This document shows positions 44,901 to 56,215 of a stretch of DNA of 64,000 nt, piece by piece. The DNA is taken from assembly GCF_958979055.1 (NCBI RefSeq), contig NC_084886.1:47261154-47325153 (forward strand), given 5' to 3'. The position numbers were made by a program, and so were the translations under genes. Under the pieces are notes generated by a model. That model had not been told where the DNA came from. It searched no databases and was given only the letters and a program-made list of their open reading frames with translations. The stretch's first letter is position 1. Every line of letters begins with the position of its first letter. The DNA is from Alnus glutinosa (Eukaryota; Streptophyta; Magnoliopsida; Fagales; Betulaceae).

Positions 44901-45920
44901 AGATTCCTCATGTTGTAATAACTCACTAATCACATATTGTAGATGCAGTTCAAGAGCCAAATTGGAATCTGAAGGAGGGGCATGTAGGGAGACATCCGGT
45001 AAGTGAATGGTAGAGGTAAGCTTGGTATGGATATCACCAAAGAAATGCTTATTCCAATGCTTGAGGGCCTTCTTGGTGTGTTTAAGTTTTTTCGAAAGAC
45101 AATAAGAAGGGGACCCCAACACAGTGGTAGACCAAGCTTCATCAATTACAATGCCACAAGAAGGATCCTGAGTCCAAAACTCTTCAAACCGGAAAGGGCG
45201 AGGGAGAGAAGGAAGATGGATATCAATGTCTAAAATAAAGGGGTTATGATCAGAGGTATGAGCAGGTAAATGAGTGACAAAGAAGTGGGGAAAAGAATGA
45301 ATCCAGTCAAGGGAGGCAATGCCTCTATCCAAACGTTCTTTTATTAAACCAAGACCCTATCTGTGGTTAGTCCAAGTGTAAGGATTGCCAGAAAAGCCCA
45401 AATCAATCATACCCATAAAGTTGAGAAATTGAGTAAAACTGTTATTGAAACTACTATGAAAAGAGCGACCACCATATTTATCAATTGGAGAAGTAATAGC
45501 ATTAAAGTCACCAATGCAAAGCCAGGGCAGACCCATATCAAGACTACAAGCAGCAAGTTTATCCCAAAAATCAGAGGCAAATTTCTTATAAGGGGGACCA
45601 TAAACAAAGGAGATCATCCATTTCACAGTTGGCATATTAGAGGAGCACCAAACACATATAATATATTGGTTAACAAAACAAGTAGTTAGATTTACATCAG
45701 ATTTCCAGGCAAGCAAAAGACCACCTCTAGATTGGGAGGGAGGTGCCTGGAGTAATAAAGGAAACCCAAGTTGATGCATAATAGAACTAGCTATAGCAGG
45801 GTCAGATTTAGTTTCAGACAAAAAAATAATATCAGGATGATTAATCCTGATAATTGACCTAAGGCTACGAATTGTAGAGGTATTGGCCAGTCCTCTACAA
45901 TTCCAGGATAGGATCTTCAT
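41964..45920 (-). pseudogene. LINE ORF2 remnant (endonuclease, reverse transcriptase, RNase H)
   Basis: The endonuclease begins MKILSWNCRGLAN at 45920 with FLSETKSD and GDFNAI, stopping at 45357. The stop TAG falls where a Gln codon is expected (NHR-stop-GLGLIKERLDRG), and the frame continues unchanged to 44523. Reverse transcriptase blocks are FRPISLCNIINKIISK, then LRQGDPLSPFLFI, then LLFTDDLVIF (the usual F/YADD is FTDD). A frameshift sits at the catalytic KAFDKMEW site near 44160. A zinc-binding region (43166-42613) and an RNase H frame (42290-41964, NYDAA, EGDSLTVSLAF) close the ORF. Confidence 0.9.
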
Positions 45921-45929
45921 GGAACTGGA

Positions 45930-47848
45930 GGGGGCATGGCCGAGCCAGCCGCCTCAAAAGTGGGATGATCTGAGTCTGAACCAGAACCAGTAGCAGCAAG
46001 GAATCGGGCATCCACCAAAACCAGCTGTGTGACACTGCGAGGCTTGCGGGAAGCTTTGTAAACTTTTTTAGCCTTTGTTGGAGAAGAAGTAATCTAGATA
46101 CCAGCCGAAATGTCCATCTAACTATGTGGAGAGGGCAGGGAAATTGAGATATGTGGCTCATTAAACAGAACAGGGCCAAGGACAGTAGTTGCCGGTGGGG
46201 AGTGCTTGAGGGCTATAAGAGAGAAGGCTGACATATCCATACGATCCTTTAGGCTGCAGGTGGAGTGAGTAGGGGGGAAGACCGACGCTTCAAAGGTGGA
46301 GAGGGGAGGTCCCCTACTTCAGGAAATGTAGAGCGTTTTCTCCCAAGAGCAGGGTTGGACCGAGCTGGAGAAGATGGTGGCGACTGAGCCAGGGATAAGC
46401 CACGAATAAAACCAGTTTGGGTCTTAGGGGGATAGGGGTGGTAGCAGGGTAGATTCCCCCCGGAGACAGAGAGTTTCCGGAGGGGCGGGGCAGTTGGGTC
46501 GTAGGTGGGTGGGGTGTAAGAAGGGGGCCGGGGTGGGTATTCTGTTGCAGTTTGGAATGGGTGCAGAGGAAGGAATACGATGGGCTGCTGAAAGGAAGAA
46601 GAAGGATTGAGGGGGGTATGGGGTTAAAGGGTAGTCCAATGGGCTTGTGAAGGGATGTGTATGAAGTGGGGCTGTGGGTGCAGGCCCGGGTGAAGAGGGA
46701 ACCGGTGTAGGAGATAAACCATGTAAGAAACAATTAAGGGTTGCCTGATCCATGGATTGAGCCGAGAAGTCCAATGAAGTATAAAAGCCCTTACCTCTAT
46801 CAGCAGGAGGCCCAACTGCGGGAGAGGTTGGTGACATGGCTGATTCATGGCCAGAGAAACGAATATAGGGATTAACAGCAGCCACGTGAGGGGGATGAAT
46901 GGCCTGATTGGGCGAAACTTGCTCACCAAGTTGCATGGGATGGTGTTGGAGAACCAGAGAAGCACCAGCAAGCCAGAGAGGTGGAGATGTCACCAGAGAA
47001 AAAGCAATACAAATAAGAGCAGAAGCTATGTCCGGGGTAGTGGGCGCCGTTTCCTTTTGGGCTGTAGAAGTAGCAGTGATTGGTTAACTTGGAACATATG
47101 TTGATCAGGGGCCAGAGAGGACAAAAGCCTTAAGAGAAATCCCATACTTGTTTTGAGGTCCCTGGGGCGGAGGAGACGGATAGAAATTCTTCTGATGTCC
47201 AATAAGACCACAAAGGATGCAGTAGTCGGCCAAGCGCTCATAGAGAAACCGAACTCAAATAGTAAATTTTCCAGTTCAGGGAAGAGAGAATCCAGGGATA
47301 ATAGGCCTTGTAGTATCAATGGCAACACGAAAACGAAGATGATGAGTACTAACAATTACAGGGGCCTTACCTGGTTCCACAGGAGTGAGAGTACCAAGAG
47401 ACTTGGCGATACTGATGGCGTTTTGGGCGGTCATGTTCTGAAGAGGCAAGCCATGAACTTGGACCTAGAAGGAGCAATCAACAGGAATCACCTCATCAAA
47501 AGTTAGTTCAAGCGTCCAAGGTTTAAGCACCAGCAGAGAACCTTTGATGTTCCAAGGACCGAGTTCCATGATTTTGTCGACATGGACTTTGGTAGAAACC
47601 TTGATTAGGTATTTGGATTCAGGGAGGTCGGCTATTTCAAAAGGATGAGCAAAGGTCCAGGAGTTGGAAAGAAATTCACAGAGCCAATATGCAGAAGGCG
47701 ACCGGGATGAGAGGAGTTTACCAACTATACAGAAAGACTCATGATGTGGGGCAGCAAGGGGAATGGTTTCTAAGGTTGATGGGTCGTTGCAGTTAAGGGC
47801 GTCGGTCTCATCTATCAGAGCTTGCAAGTTTTCTGGAAGCATAGCCAT
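45930..47848 (-). pseudogene. LINE ORF1 remnant (DUF4283-type, zinc knuckle)
   Basis: The frame starts MAMLPENLQALIDETDAL at 47848. It runs through a DUF4283-like region (YWLCEFLSNSWTF, VHVDKIMELGPWNIKGSLLV, LELTFDEVIPVDCSF) to a stop at 47465. After frame changes, a CCHC knuckle follows near 47215 as CILCGLIGHQKNFY, where the last Cys has become Tyr. A long Pro/Ser-rich tail (46993-46314) follows. ORF1 proteins bind the LINE RNA. The copy is non-functional. Confidence 0.8.
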
Positions 47849-48110
47849 GAGGAGGAGCGAAACAGACGTAAACATGAAAAGAAAGAGACAAACAGGGAAA
47901 GAAAAGAAAACAAAAAAGGTAAAAAAGAAAGTATACAAAAAGGTGTTCGTTGTTTTAGATAGTGGAGGACAGAAAGATGTAGAAAGGATGGTAGCAGAGA
48001 TGAAATGGAGATTTGATGTGACAGAGAGACGAACAGAAGGTTGGGTTGGATGGTGAAAACCTAGCTCTGGTTAGAGAGAAGGTAGAGTTTCTCTCACTAG
48101 GATGTGAGTA

Positions 48111-48937
48111 GTTCCTTTCTCGTATTTTATTGTTGATTTGGACGGATGTGGCACACTAAGATTGACACTTAAAAATAAAATTCAAGTTGGTTCTTACCCT
48201 AAGCTGAAGTTTATGGGGGAGATGTGACAAAGAATTATAGTTAATTTGTGGAGAGAAAGTATAATTTACCATGATTTTTATTTTATTACACTAAAGATGA
48301 TAAAATCTAAGCTATAATTTCAAATATTATGCCGTGGTTAAAAACTCCATGATTTTTTGCAAATTTTATTTAATCATTTAGTTTTTAAATCTGATTTTTA
48401 ACTCAGATTTTTCATGTCTTTCACTTCATTCCTACCATCCAAAACTGTTTACGTGGCATTAACCTCATTAATGTCACGTAAGCAATTTTGCTTATAACAC
48501 GTCACACATGCCTATTTCTATAGTTCAAGCCCTCTTATTTGTCTTTGTACTAGAGTTGCTTTCACATGGACTTTAACTTGCCTTGATTTACTGTCCAATC
48601 CAATGTACATTCATTATACCCAGTAAATTAGAAAATAATTTTTTTTTTTTGGTAAAAAAAAAAAAAAAAAAAAATCCAAATCTTAAAAAAGCAAAACTAA
48701 AAATGAGAAATGCTGGGGTGTAAAAGAACCCAAGTAGTTATTGACATATTGTCCAAAAATTTGAAAACCATCAAACTCTCTCTCTCTCTCTCTCTCCCCT
48801 TAATGCTCGCCAGAAACTCTCCCTCCCTCGTTGGATCATCTCGTCAGAGAGATAGAGTTTCCAGCGAGATTCAGCATGAGAAAGCAAGGCTATAAGAGAG
48901 AGAGAGGTCCGACAAGAGAGACTCGTCCGTCGAGATC

Positions 48938-48974
<37 letters not shown>

Positions 48975-50062
48975 TAGTGAGAAAACGCGAGATCTAGTGA
49001 GAAAAAGGGTGGTCCAACAAGAAGAGAGAGGTCCAGCGAGATGATCCAAATACAAACGCACTCTTAAAAATACAAAAACAACTTTCACATTTATATCATA
49101 TTAATTACATATTTTTTCAAGAGGAAAAAGAAAATAGAAAAAAAAGAAGAACAAAACATATTAACAAATAGAACAATATATTTGGTCTTGAATTAAAGAC
49201 TAATCTATTAGGCCTTTTGTCTTCGCTTTTGATGGCAGATGGATTGAATTATGTCACATGCATGATGCATCCATACGATCAAGCAAATGCTAATGAAAAA
49301 ATGGGGTAGGTGGAATACACCCGAAATTTAGATAGAAAAATACTACTTGTATTAATAAAAGTTTTACCAAGCTCCATCTACACTCAAAACCAATAGCTTT
49401 TCAAATTACAGCCATGCCAAATGGCCCCAAAAATATATACAACTATCTCAAATGGGGATAGAGATTCCCAACATCTCTATGGATAAATGGAGCTTTATAA
49501 GAATTTTCTCACATTTATTATATTCAATTTCACAAGAGAAGCGGGTTGTGATAGAGTCCTAAATGTAGGCCCCTAGAACACAAGACGCTTATCATATGGT
49601 CCTCAGAGAATAGCTGCCTGGGCTAGCTTTACAGGAAATCGACCTAACCAAATCCCAGATCTGGGTCCAAGCTCATTGGCTACCCTTGGAATTCATGGCA
49701 ATGGCCAATGCAGCGAACATAGGAAGGGAAGTTGGAAAAGTTATGGAGGTACACTTCATAAAATCTCTATGGGTGAGTTGTAGAAAATTATTAAGGCTCA
49801 AAATAGAGATTGAAGTCACCCAATCTCTTTATTTTAATTAAATGTGGGAGAAAGGGAAAAAGAAGATTGCAGAGAAGGATCTTTGCTACTGTTGATCCTT
49901 AAAGAACATAAAAAAGGGAAAAAAAGAAAAGAAAAGTGGAAATGCTTCCAAACATTAGATGGAAACGGTCTATTTCGCAACTAAGTGTGCACGAGAATTT
50001 GAATTTGCATCTCAAAGTCTTCAAGGCAGTCCAATTTGTGAAAAAGCCTGGGTTTCAACCTC
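48111..50062. other. Intergenic DNA with microsatellites
   Basis: Contains (CT)n at about 48774-48796, (GA)n at about 48940-48970 and an A-run near 48653-48674. No gene was recognised. The segment at about 49280-49890 is less repetitive but has no coding signal. Confidence 0.5.
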
Positions 50063-50067
50063 CCATG

Positions 50068-50463
50068 TGTTAAGGATATCATCCCTGTCTCCTCATTTCC
50101 AGCTAGCAATCGAGATAAGTTTGCAGCAAATCATGCTGCAGACAATATGGAAACAGCAAATCCTGTTGCATGTATAAAAGGAAGGAAATAATGTCTCATG
50201 CCACTACTATAAGGAAAGTCCATGTACTGGATCACATCCACAAGGAATGGAAAGCGCAGGGCTAGCTGCATGCTTCCATACTAGGCAACTATACTGATAT
50301 CAAGGAGGGTCATTTCCGAATATACTAAGGCTGATATTCTTCATTGTGATTATTGTCTATTTTTCCTTTTCTTCTCAACTTTCAAACCTGTATTTATACT
50401 GAGAGCTTTGTCTCATTGTAAATTCATTCAAAGTGTAATACAAAACACCATTTGTTTCAAACT
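50068..50463 (+). repeat. 5' LTR of the copia element
   Basis: Starts TGTTAAGGATATC and ends CAAACT. A TATAAAAG-like box (GTATAAAAGG near 50172) and a pyrimidine-rich 3' part fit a plant LTR promoter. The end is set by the equal length of both LTRs and the CCATG duplication. An end in CT instead of CA is unusual. Confidence 0.88.
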
Positions 50464-50525
50464 TGGTATCAGAGCCAATATCAGCTAACACCCATTTCGA
50501 TCCATTTTTCCCTTCCATTGTTTCA

Positions 50526-53500
50526 ATGGCTTCCGCAAGCTCATCAGCAGTTTCTGCATCTCCTTTTGTTGTCCCAAACATTAGTTCGTTGGTGACAACC
50601 AAACTTGAGGGTCCAAACTACATGAGTTGGACTACTCAATTTGCTCCCGCCCTGAGCACACATGACCTTTTAGGCATTGTTGATGGCTCATAAACTTGTC
50701 CCTCCAAATACACTATTGATGTAGAGGGCAAGCCCACTTCCACCATTAATCCAGACTTTCTGGTATGGTAGAAAAAGGACAAGTTTGTGCTGGCCTAGCT
50801 CAATGCCACTCTCTCTGAGAAAGTGTTGTCCATGGTTTACGGACTCACCACTGCCCAGCAGGTTTGGGCACACCTTGCCAAGAGATTTACCCCCACTTCT
50901 CGCACCTGAATCACCAACCTCAGGCGTCAATTGCAGACAATCAGCCAAGGATCCAAGTCCTGCACTGATTATCTCCTCATAGCCAAAAATCTGGCCGATC
51001 AACTTGCTGCCATTGGCAAAGGAGTTGACGATGCAAACTTGATCTCTTATGTCATTGGAGGTCTCAATCCCTCCTACCATACCTTTGTTACCACATTCAG
51101 CTATGGTAACCGTGATGCAGTTGTTCCCTTTGAAGACTTTCAAACCGAGTTGCTCAATTATGAACAACTCTTTGAAGCACATCATAGGCCTCTCCAACCT
51201 AATGGGGGTAAGTTTGCATTTCACCTTGACAAGCAGAAGCCTCAATCCTTCCACAAGAAATATCGTCCTCCACAATATGGCAGGCACCCATCACAGTATG
51301 GCAAACAACCTCCTAGACCATTCCATCGACCACAATATTCTGCTTCCCCTGCAAACAATTCAGGTCCTCTTCAGTCCAGATAGCATGCAGCTCCTCAATA
51401 TGGCAAACCTCTTCAACCCTCTACCCAATTTCCTTCTAACAGCAGCAGGCCGCCTTGTCAAATTTGTGGAAAAACTAGCCATCAAGCCTTGGACTGTTAT
51501 CACAGAATGGACTTTGTATTCCAAGGCCGCCACCCACCTGCTCAATTGCTGCCATGGCTGCCTACACTCCAGACAATTCAGAGGCTGAACAACCATGGTA
51601 TCTGGATAGTGGTGCCAATAACCATGTTACCTCGAACCTTGAGAAGCTCTCTCTGCATCAACCTTACCAAGGCAATGACAGTGTGATAGTCGGGAATGGA
51701 AAAGGTTTGCAAATCACCAACACTGGTTCTTCATTTCTCTCTACCCCTTCATCTCAATTCTATCTACATAAAGTTTTACATTGCCCTAAAGCCTCTGCCA
51801 ATTTACTCTCCATACAGAACCTTTGTAGAGACAATCATTGTTATTTTATACTAACTGCTACTCATTTTACCATCAAGGACATGTAGACCAAGGAGATTCT
51901 CCTGCAAGGGCCGAGTGAAGCTGGTCTTCAGCCGATCTATCTCCAACAACTCCAGCCTCCCCAAGTCAAGTCCAAAGCAGCCTTTCTGTCATTTACTGCC
52001 TTCCTCTCTCACTTTCATGCCTTCCTTGGAGTTTCAGCACCTCCCGATATCTGGCACTCACGCCTTGGCCACCCATCTATGTCTATCTTGAATAAGCTTT
52101 TACAGCAATCTTTACTTCATTGTAATGGTCCTTCCAAAATTAATAAATTGTGTGATTCTTGCCAAATTGCTAAGAGCAAAAAATTACGCTTCTCTTGATT
52201 CTCACTGGATTTCCACACATCCTCTTGAGTTGATTCACTCGGATGTGTGGACATCTCCCATTTTATCTCTTTGAGGATGCAAATATTATGTCATCTTCAT
52301 TGATGACCACTCGCGGTTTACATGGTTGTATCCATTAAGAAACAAATCTGATGTCCTCCCATGCTTTGTCAAGTTTAAAAACCTTGTTGAAAACTTGTTT
52401 TCCTCCTCCATTAAACAACTACAAACCGATAATGGAGGAGAATATGTCTCAGCTGCATTCAAAACCTTCACCGCCACTCATGTCATCCTACATCGATTCA
52501 CCTGTCTATATACCTCTGAACAGAATGGTATCTCTGAAAGGAAGCACGAACATATCACAGAAACTGCCTTAACTCTCCTAGCCCAATCTCACCTTACTCC
52601 CCATTATTGGGTTGACGCCTTTCTCACAGCCACCTACCTCATCAATCGATTGCCTACCCCAGTTTTACACCATCAGTCACCCTATCTCACCCTCTTCCAC
52701 AAACAACCAGATTACTCCCTCCTCAAAACTTTCGGTTGTGCTTGTTACCTTCTACTTTGCCCTTATACCCCTCATAAATTAGCCTTCCACAACACCAAGT
52801 GCATTTTCATTGGTTATAGCAGCACCCAAAAAGGATATCGCTGCCTTGACCTTTCTAACAATCGGGTATATGTCTCTAGGCATGTGATATTTGATGAACT
52901 CCAATTTCCTGCCAGAGAAAGACCTGCTTCCTTTCCTCCTACAGCGAGCTCTCCCCCTAGTATTGCCATCTCCATTCCCCAAGGTATTTCTACTCCCTCT
53001 CTTTCCATTACACCTTATTCTAACACTAGTTCTACTTTGCAGCCTCTTGCTCCTACCTCTGCTCCCTGCCCGGCTCTCCTGCCTCCTCACTCATTAGCCT
53101 CCAATCTTCCTAGTTCCTTTGACCCTGTGGCAGCCCCGCCTTCACCCTCTACAACCCTTGACCTCTCTCCCGCCTCTGAACCGTCCCCTGACATTGACTC
53201 TGCCTTAAGTCCCCCACTGAGTCCTTTACCTTCCCTTGACCCTACGGCAGCCTCACCTTCACCCTCTACAGCATTTGCCCCGTCCCCTGACATCTCTACT
53301 GCACTCGCTCCCTCTCCTCTTCGCATGCTTACTAGAGCTCAAACAAACTCCCTCCGTCCCAAACTCTTTCCTGATTATAAGTTGTACGCCTCCACCAAAT
53401 ATCCCCTCTTGGCCCTCACTACCATCGTACTTCCTGCTGAGCCTCGCACATACCACCAGGCTGTGAAGAACCCGTGTTGGCTTGAAGCTATGCAAGCCGA

Positions 53501-54979
53501 ATACAGTGCCCTCATGTCTAATCATACATGGACACTCTGTCCCCGACCTGCTCACCAGAAAGTAGTCCGAAACAAATGGGTTTTTAAGTTAAAACAAAAG
53601 GCTGATGGCACCATAGATCGATACAAGGCAAGACTCATTGCCAAGGGGTTTGATCAAGAGGCAGGGGTCGATTTCCATGAAAATTTTAGCCCCATTATTA
53701 AACCAGCTACCATTAGACTGGTCTTAGCTCTTGCTGTTCACTTTAACTGGGTTATCAGGCAGCTTGATATTTCCAACGCTTTCCTCCACGGCCACCTTGA
53801 GGAAGAGGTCCTAATGGAACAACCTAAAGGGTTTGAGGACCCCAACTATCCTGATCATGTCTGTCTCTTTCATAAGTCTATCTATGGCTTGAAACAGGCC
53901 CCTCGGGCTTGGTTCCTAAGACTCTCTCAAGCTTTACTTGAACTTGGCTTCACCAACTCTACCGTGGATACTTTTCTCTTTATGTTTCATCAGCATTCAG
54001 TTCATGTTTTTGTTCCTATATATGTAGATGACATTCTTGTGTCCAGTAACTCTCCTTCTGTAGTTTCAGGGCTTATTCATCACTTACAATGAGACTTTGC
54101 AGTAAAGGACCTAGGGGCTTTGTCCTATTTCCTCGGCATCCAAGCTACCCGGCTGCCACATGCCATGTATCTTAACCAAAGTAAGTATATCACTGATTTG
54201 ATTTACAGGATACACATTGAGGGAGCTGAACCGGCCTCCACACCATGCTCTACCACTGGCAAACTCTCACGGTTTGATGGGGATCCTCTCAGTGATCCCT
54301 CTGAGTACAGACATATCGTAGGGGCCTTGCAATACTGCACCCTTACCCGTCCGGATATAGCTTACAGTATCAACCAATTATGCTAGTTCCTTCACTCGCC
54401 TACCACTGTTCACATGATAGCTGCTAAGCGTGTGCTCCGCTACTTGAAGGGCACAATGGACTTCGGCCTTCGTTACACTCGTGGATCATTGCAGCTCAAT
54501 GGGTATTGTGATTAGGATTGGGCGAGGAGCCCTGATGATCGACGATCCATGACCGGTTATGGGATTTATCTTGGCCCATGTTTCATCTCTCGGGCTGCCA
54601 AGAAGTAGCACGTGGTTGCAAAATCTAGCACGAAAGCTGAATATCGCTCCGTGGCCCTTACTGTTGCCGAGATGTACTGGCTTCGGATGCTGTTTCAAGA
54701 ACTCAGGGTCCCTCTCTTCCATCCTCCCTGTCTGTGGGTTGATAATCTTGGCCCCCTCTCTCTCTCCTCTAATCTTGTGTTCCATGCACGTACCAAACAC
54801 ATCGAAGTGGATTACCACTTCATTCGAGAAAAGATATTTAACAGAGGTCAATTTGCTCGTTACATCCCTACTCAATTTCAACCTTCGGACATTTTCACCA
54901 AGGGCCTGGCCAAGGCCCGGTTCCTCCTCCTTCGTGGCAAGTTGATGGTTGTTTCACTCCCCATCAACTTGAGGGGGGC
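50526..54979 (+). pseudogene. Copia gag-pol polyprotein, broken
   Basis: Gag begins with the ATG at 50526 (MASASSSAVSASP, LEGPNYMSWTTQF) and meets stops at 50691 and several later codons, with the rest of gag at 50931-51383. A knuckle CQICGKTSHQALDC is near 51455. The protease has YLDSGANNHV (51601). The integrase zinc site (HSRLGH, CDSCQ) and core (QLQTDNGGEYVS, SERKHEHI) follow, then the reverse transcriptase (KARLIAKGFDQEAGVDF, QLDISNAFLHG, IYVDDILV) and RNase H (KSSTKAEYRSVAL, TKHIEVDYHFIREK). Most breaks are single nonsense changes, so the copy is recent but dead. Confidence 0.93.
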
Positions 54980-55375
54980 TGTTAAGGATATGATCCCTGT
55001 CTCCTCATTTCCAGCTAGCAATCGAGACAAGTCTGCAGCAAATCATGTTGCAGACAATATGGAAACAACAAATCCTGCTGCATGTATAAAAGGAAGGAAA
55101 TAATGTCTCATGCCACTACTATAAGGAAAGTCCACGTACCGGATCACATCCACAAGGAAAGGAAAGCGCAGGGCTAGCTGCATGCTTCCATACTAGGCAA
55201 CTATACTGATATCAATGAGGGTCATTTCCGAATATACTAAGGCTGATATTCTTCATTGTGATTGTTGTTTATTTTTCCTTTTCTTCTCAACTTACAAACC
55301 TGTATTTATACTGAGAGCTTTGTCTCATTGTAAATTCATTCAAAGTGTAATACAAAACACCCTTTGTTTCAAACT
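54980..55375 (+). repeat. 3' LTR of the copia element
   Basis: Same length as the 5' LTR and about 96% identical by eye, beginning TGTTAAGGATATG directly after the polypurine tract. Confidence 0.9.
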
Positions 55376-55425
55376 CCATGTACAAACAAGTCTAACCCAT
55401 AGCATAGGGCTAGACGCACGATATC

Positions 55426-56110
55426 TCAAGCTGTTTTCCTCTGTCGGAATATGACAGCTTAGACTGGAACAGCTACACCAACGCCGGAGGCAGTGAACAC
55501 TCCAAGGGTCATTTTCAACCTCTGGTTTTTCATCATGTCAAGTTATACATGTGTTTGGCATGCAAGTAGTATGGTTCATCATGACCATGTCCTCCTCCCC
55601 ATTCTCTTCACCCCAGTTGAGTGGAGAAACCCCTCTTTGCTGGCATAAAAAAATAGCCATTGTTCTAGTTTATTAACATGGACAAGCATTCAGAATTTGA
55701 CAATCCAGCCACTTCCATGTCCAATGATTTGGAAAGTAGACAAGCTCAACGCCTATAACACAATAGGTATCACAATATGTTAAAATTAAGGGTCAGCGTC
55801 AAGTCCATGTCTTTTTGTATTGGTTATGGCCGGGAAAGAGGGATTATAAGTGCTTCAAATCCTTTTAAGAAGCCTAAGAATACAAGCCTGTCAAAGAATT
55901 ATAGAGTCGTTGACTTTAAAACCTACATGAGTTTGGATTCAAAGAATTTAATGGGAAAGAGGGAAATGTCAAATGTATTACCACCAACAAAGGGCATCAA
56001 ACCTTTTCAAAAAAAAAAAAAAAAAAAAGGCATCAAATTACCCTGGTTTTGGGAAAATTGCTTATGAATAGGTCAACAACTTTACACAGGACCTCACTCC
56101 ATTGTTCCAG
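55426..56110 (-). pseudogene. Pseudogene copy of the COX7c-like gene
   Basis: Exon 2 (about 55639-55426) and exon 1 (about 56110-56044) match the functional gene at 36877-38260 in order and orientation, and the intron between them is also similar. Decay includes two extra bases after GGTTTC, further small indels, an in-frame TAA where the functional copy has GTCTTTGCT, and loss of the ATG (now ATATTG). The copies therefore arose by duplication of a genomic segment, not by retroposition. The copia element lies just beyond the 3' side. Confidence 0.9.
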
Positions 56111-56215
56111 GTCAATATGCCATGGGTGTCGGAAAGAATAAGTTTTTGGCCCTTCCTGGCATGCTCAAACACTGGATCATTTATACAAATGCGGGATACC
56201 TCTTAAACACATGCA

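Larger units (their letters stand above)
41880..48110 (-). mobile_element. L1-type LINE, nearly full length, decayed
   Basis: On the - strand it carries ORF1 (nucleic-acid binding, start at 47848) followed by ORF2 (endonuclease, reverse transcriptase, zf-RVT, RNase H) ending at 41964. The domain order and about 6.2 kb length fit a plant L1 LINE. Both frames are broken by several stops and shifts. The 3' tail is not sharply defined; T runs on the + strand occur at 41671-41692. No target-site duplication was identified, so both limits are approximate. Confidence 0.88.
50063..55380 (+). mobile_element. Complete Ty1/copia LTR retrotransposon
   Basis: Two 396-bp LTRs (50068-50463 and 54980-55375) bound a copia-order interior (gag, protease, integrase, reverse transcriptase, RNase H). 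CCATG directly flanks both outer ends (50063-50067, 55376-55380). TGGTATCAGAGCC right after the 5' LTR is the primer-binding site for initiator Met-tRNA. GAGGGGGGC before the 3' LTR is the polypurine tract. By eye the LTRs differ at about 14 sites (about 3.5%). Several stops inactivate the coding region. It lies immediately 3' of the COX7c pseudogene. Confidence 0.95.

Noticed and set aside
52779..53555. Arg/Gly-rich frames antisense to copia
   Set aside because: They lie opposite the Ser/Pro-rich spacer between integrase and reverse transcriptase and have no independent support.
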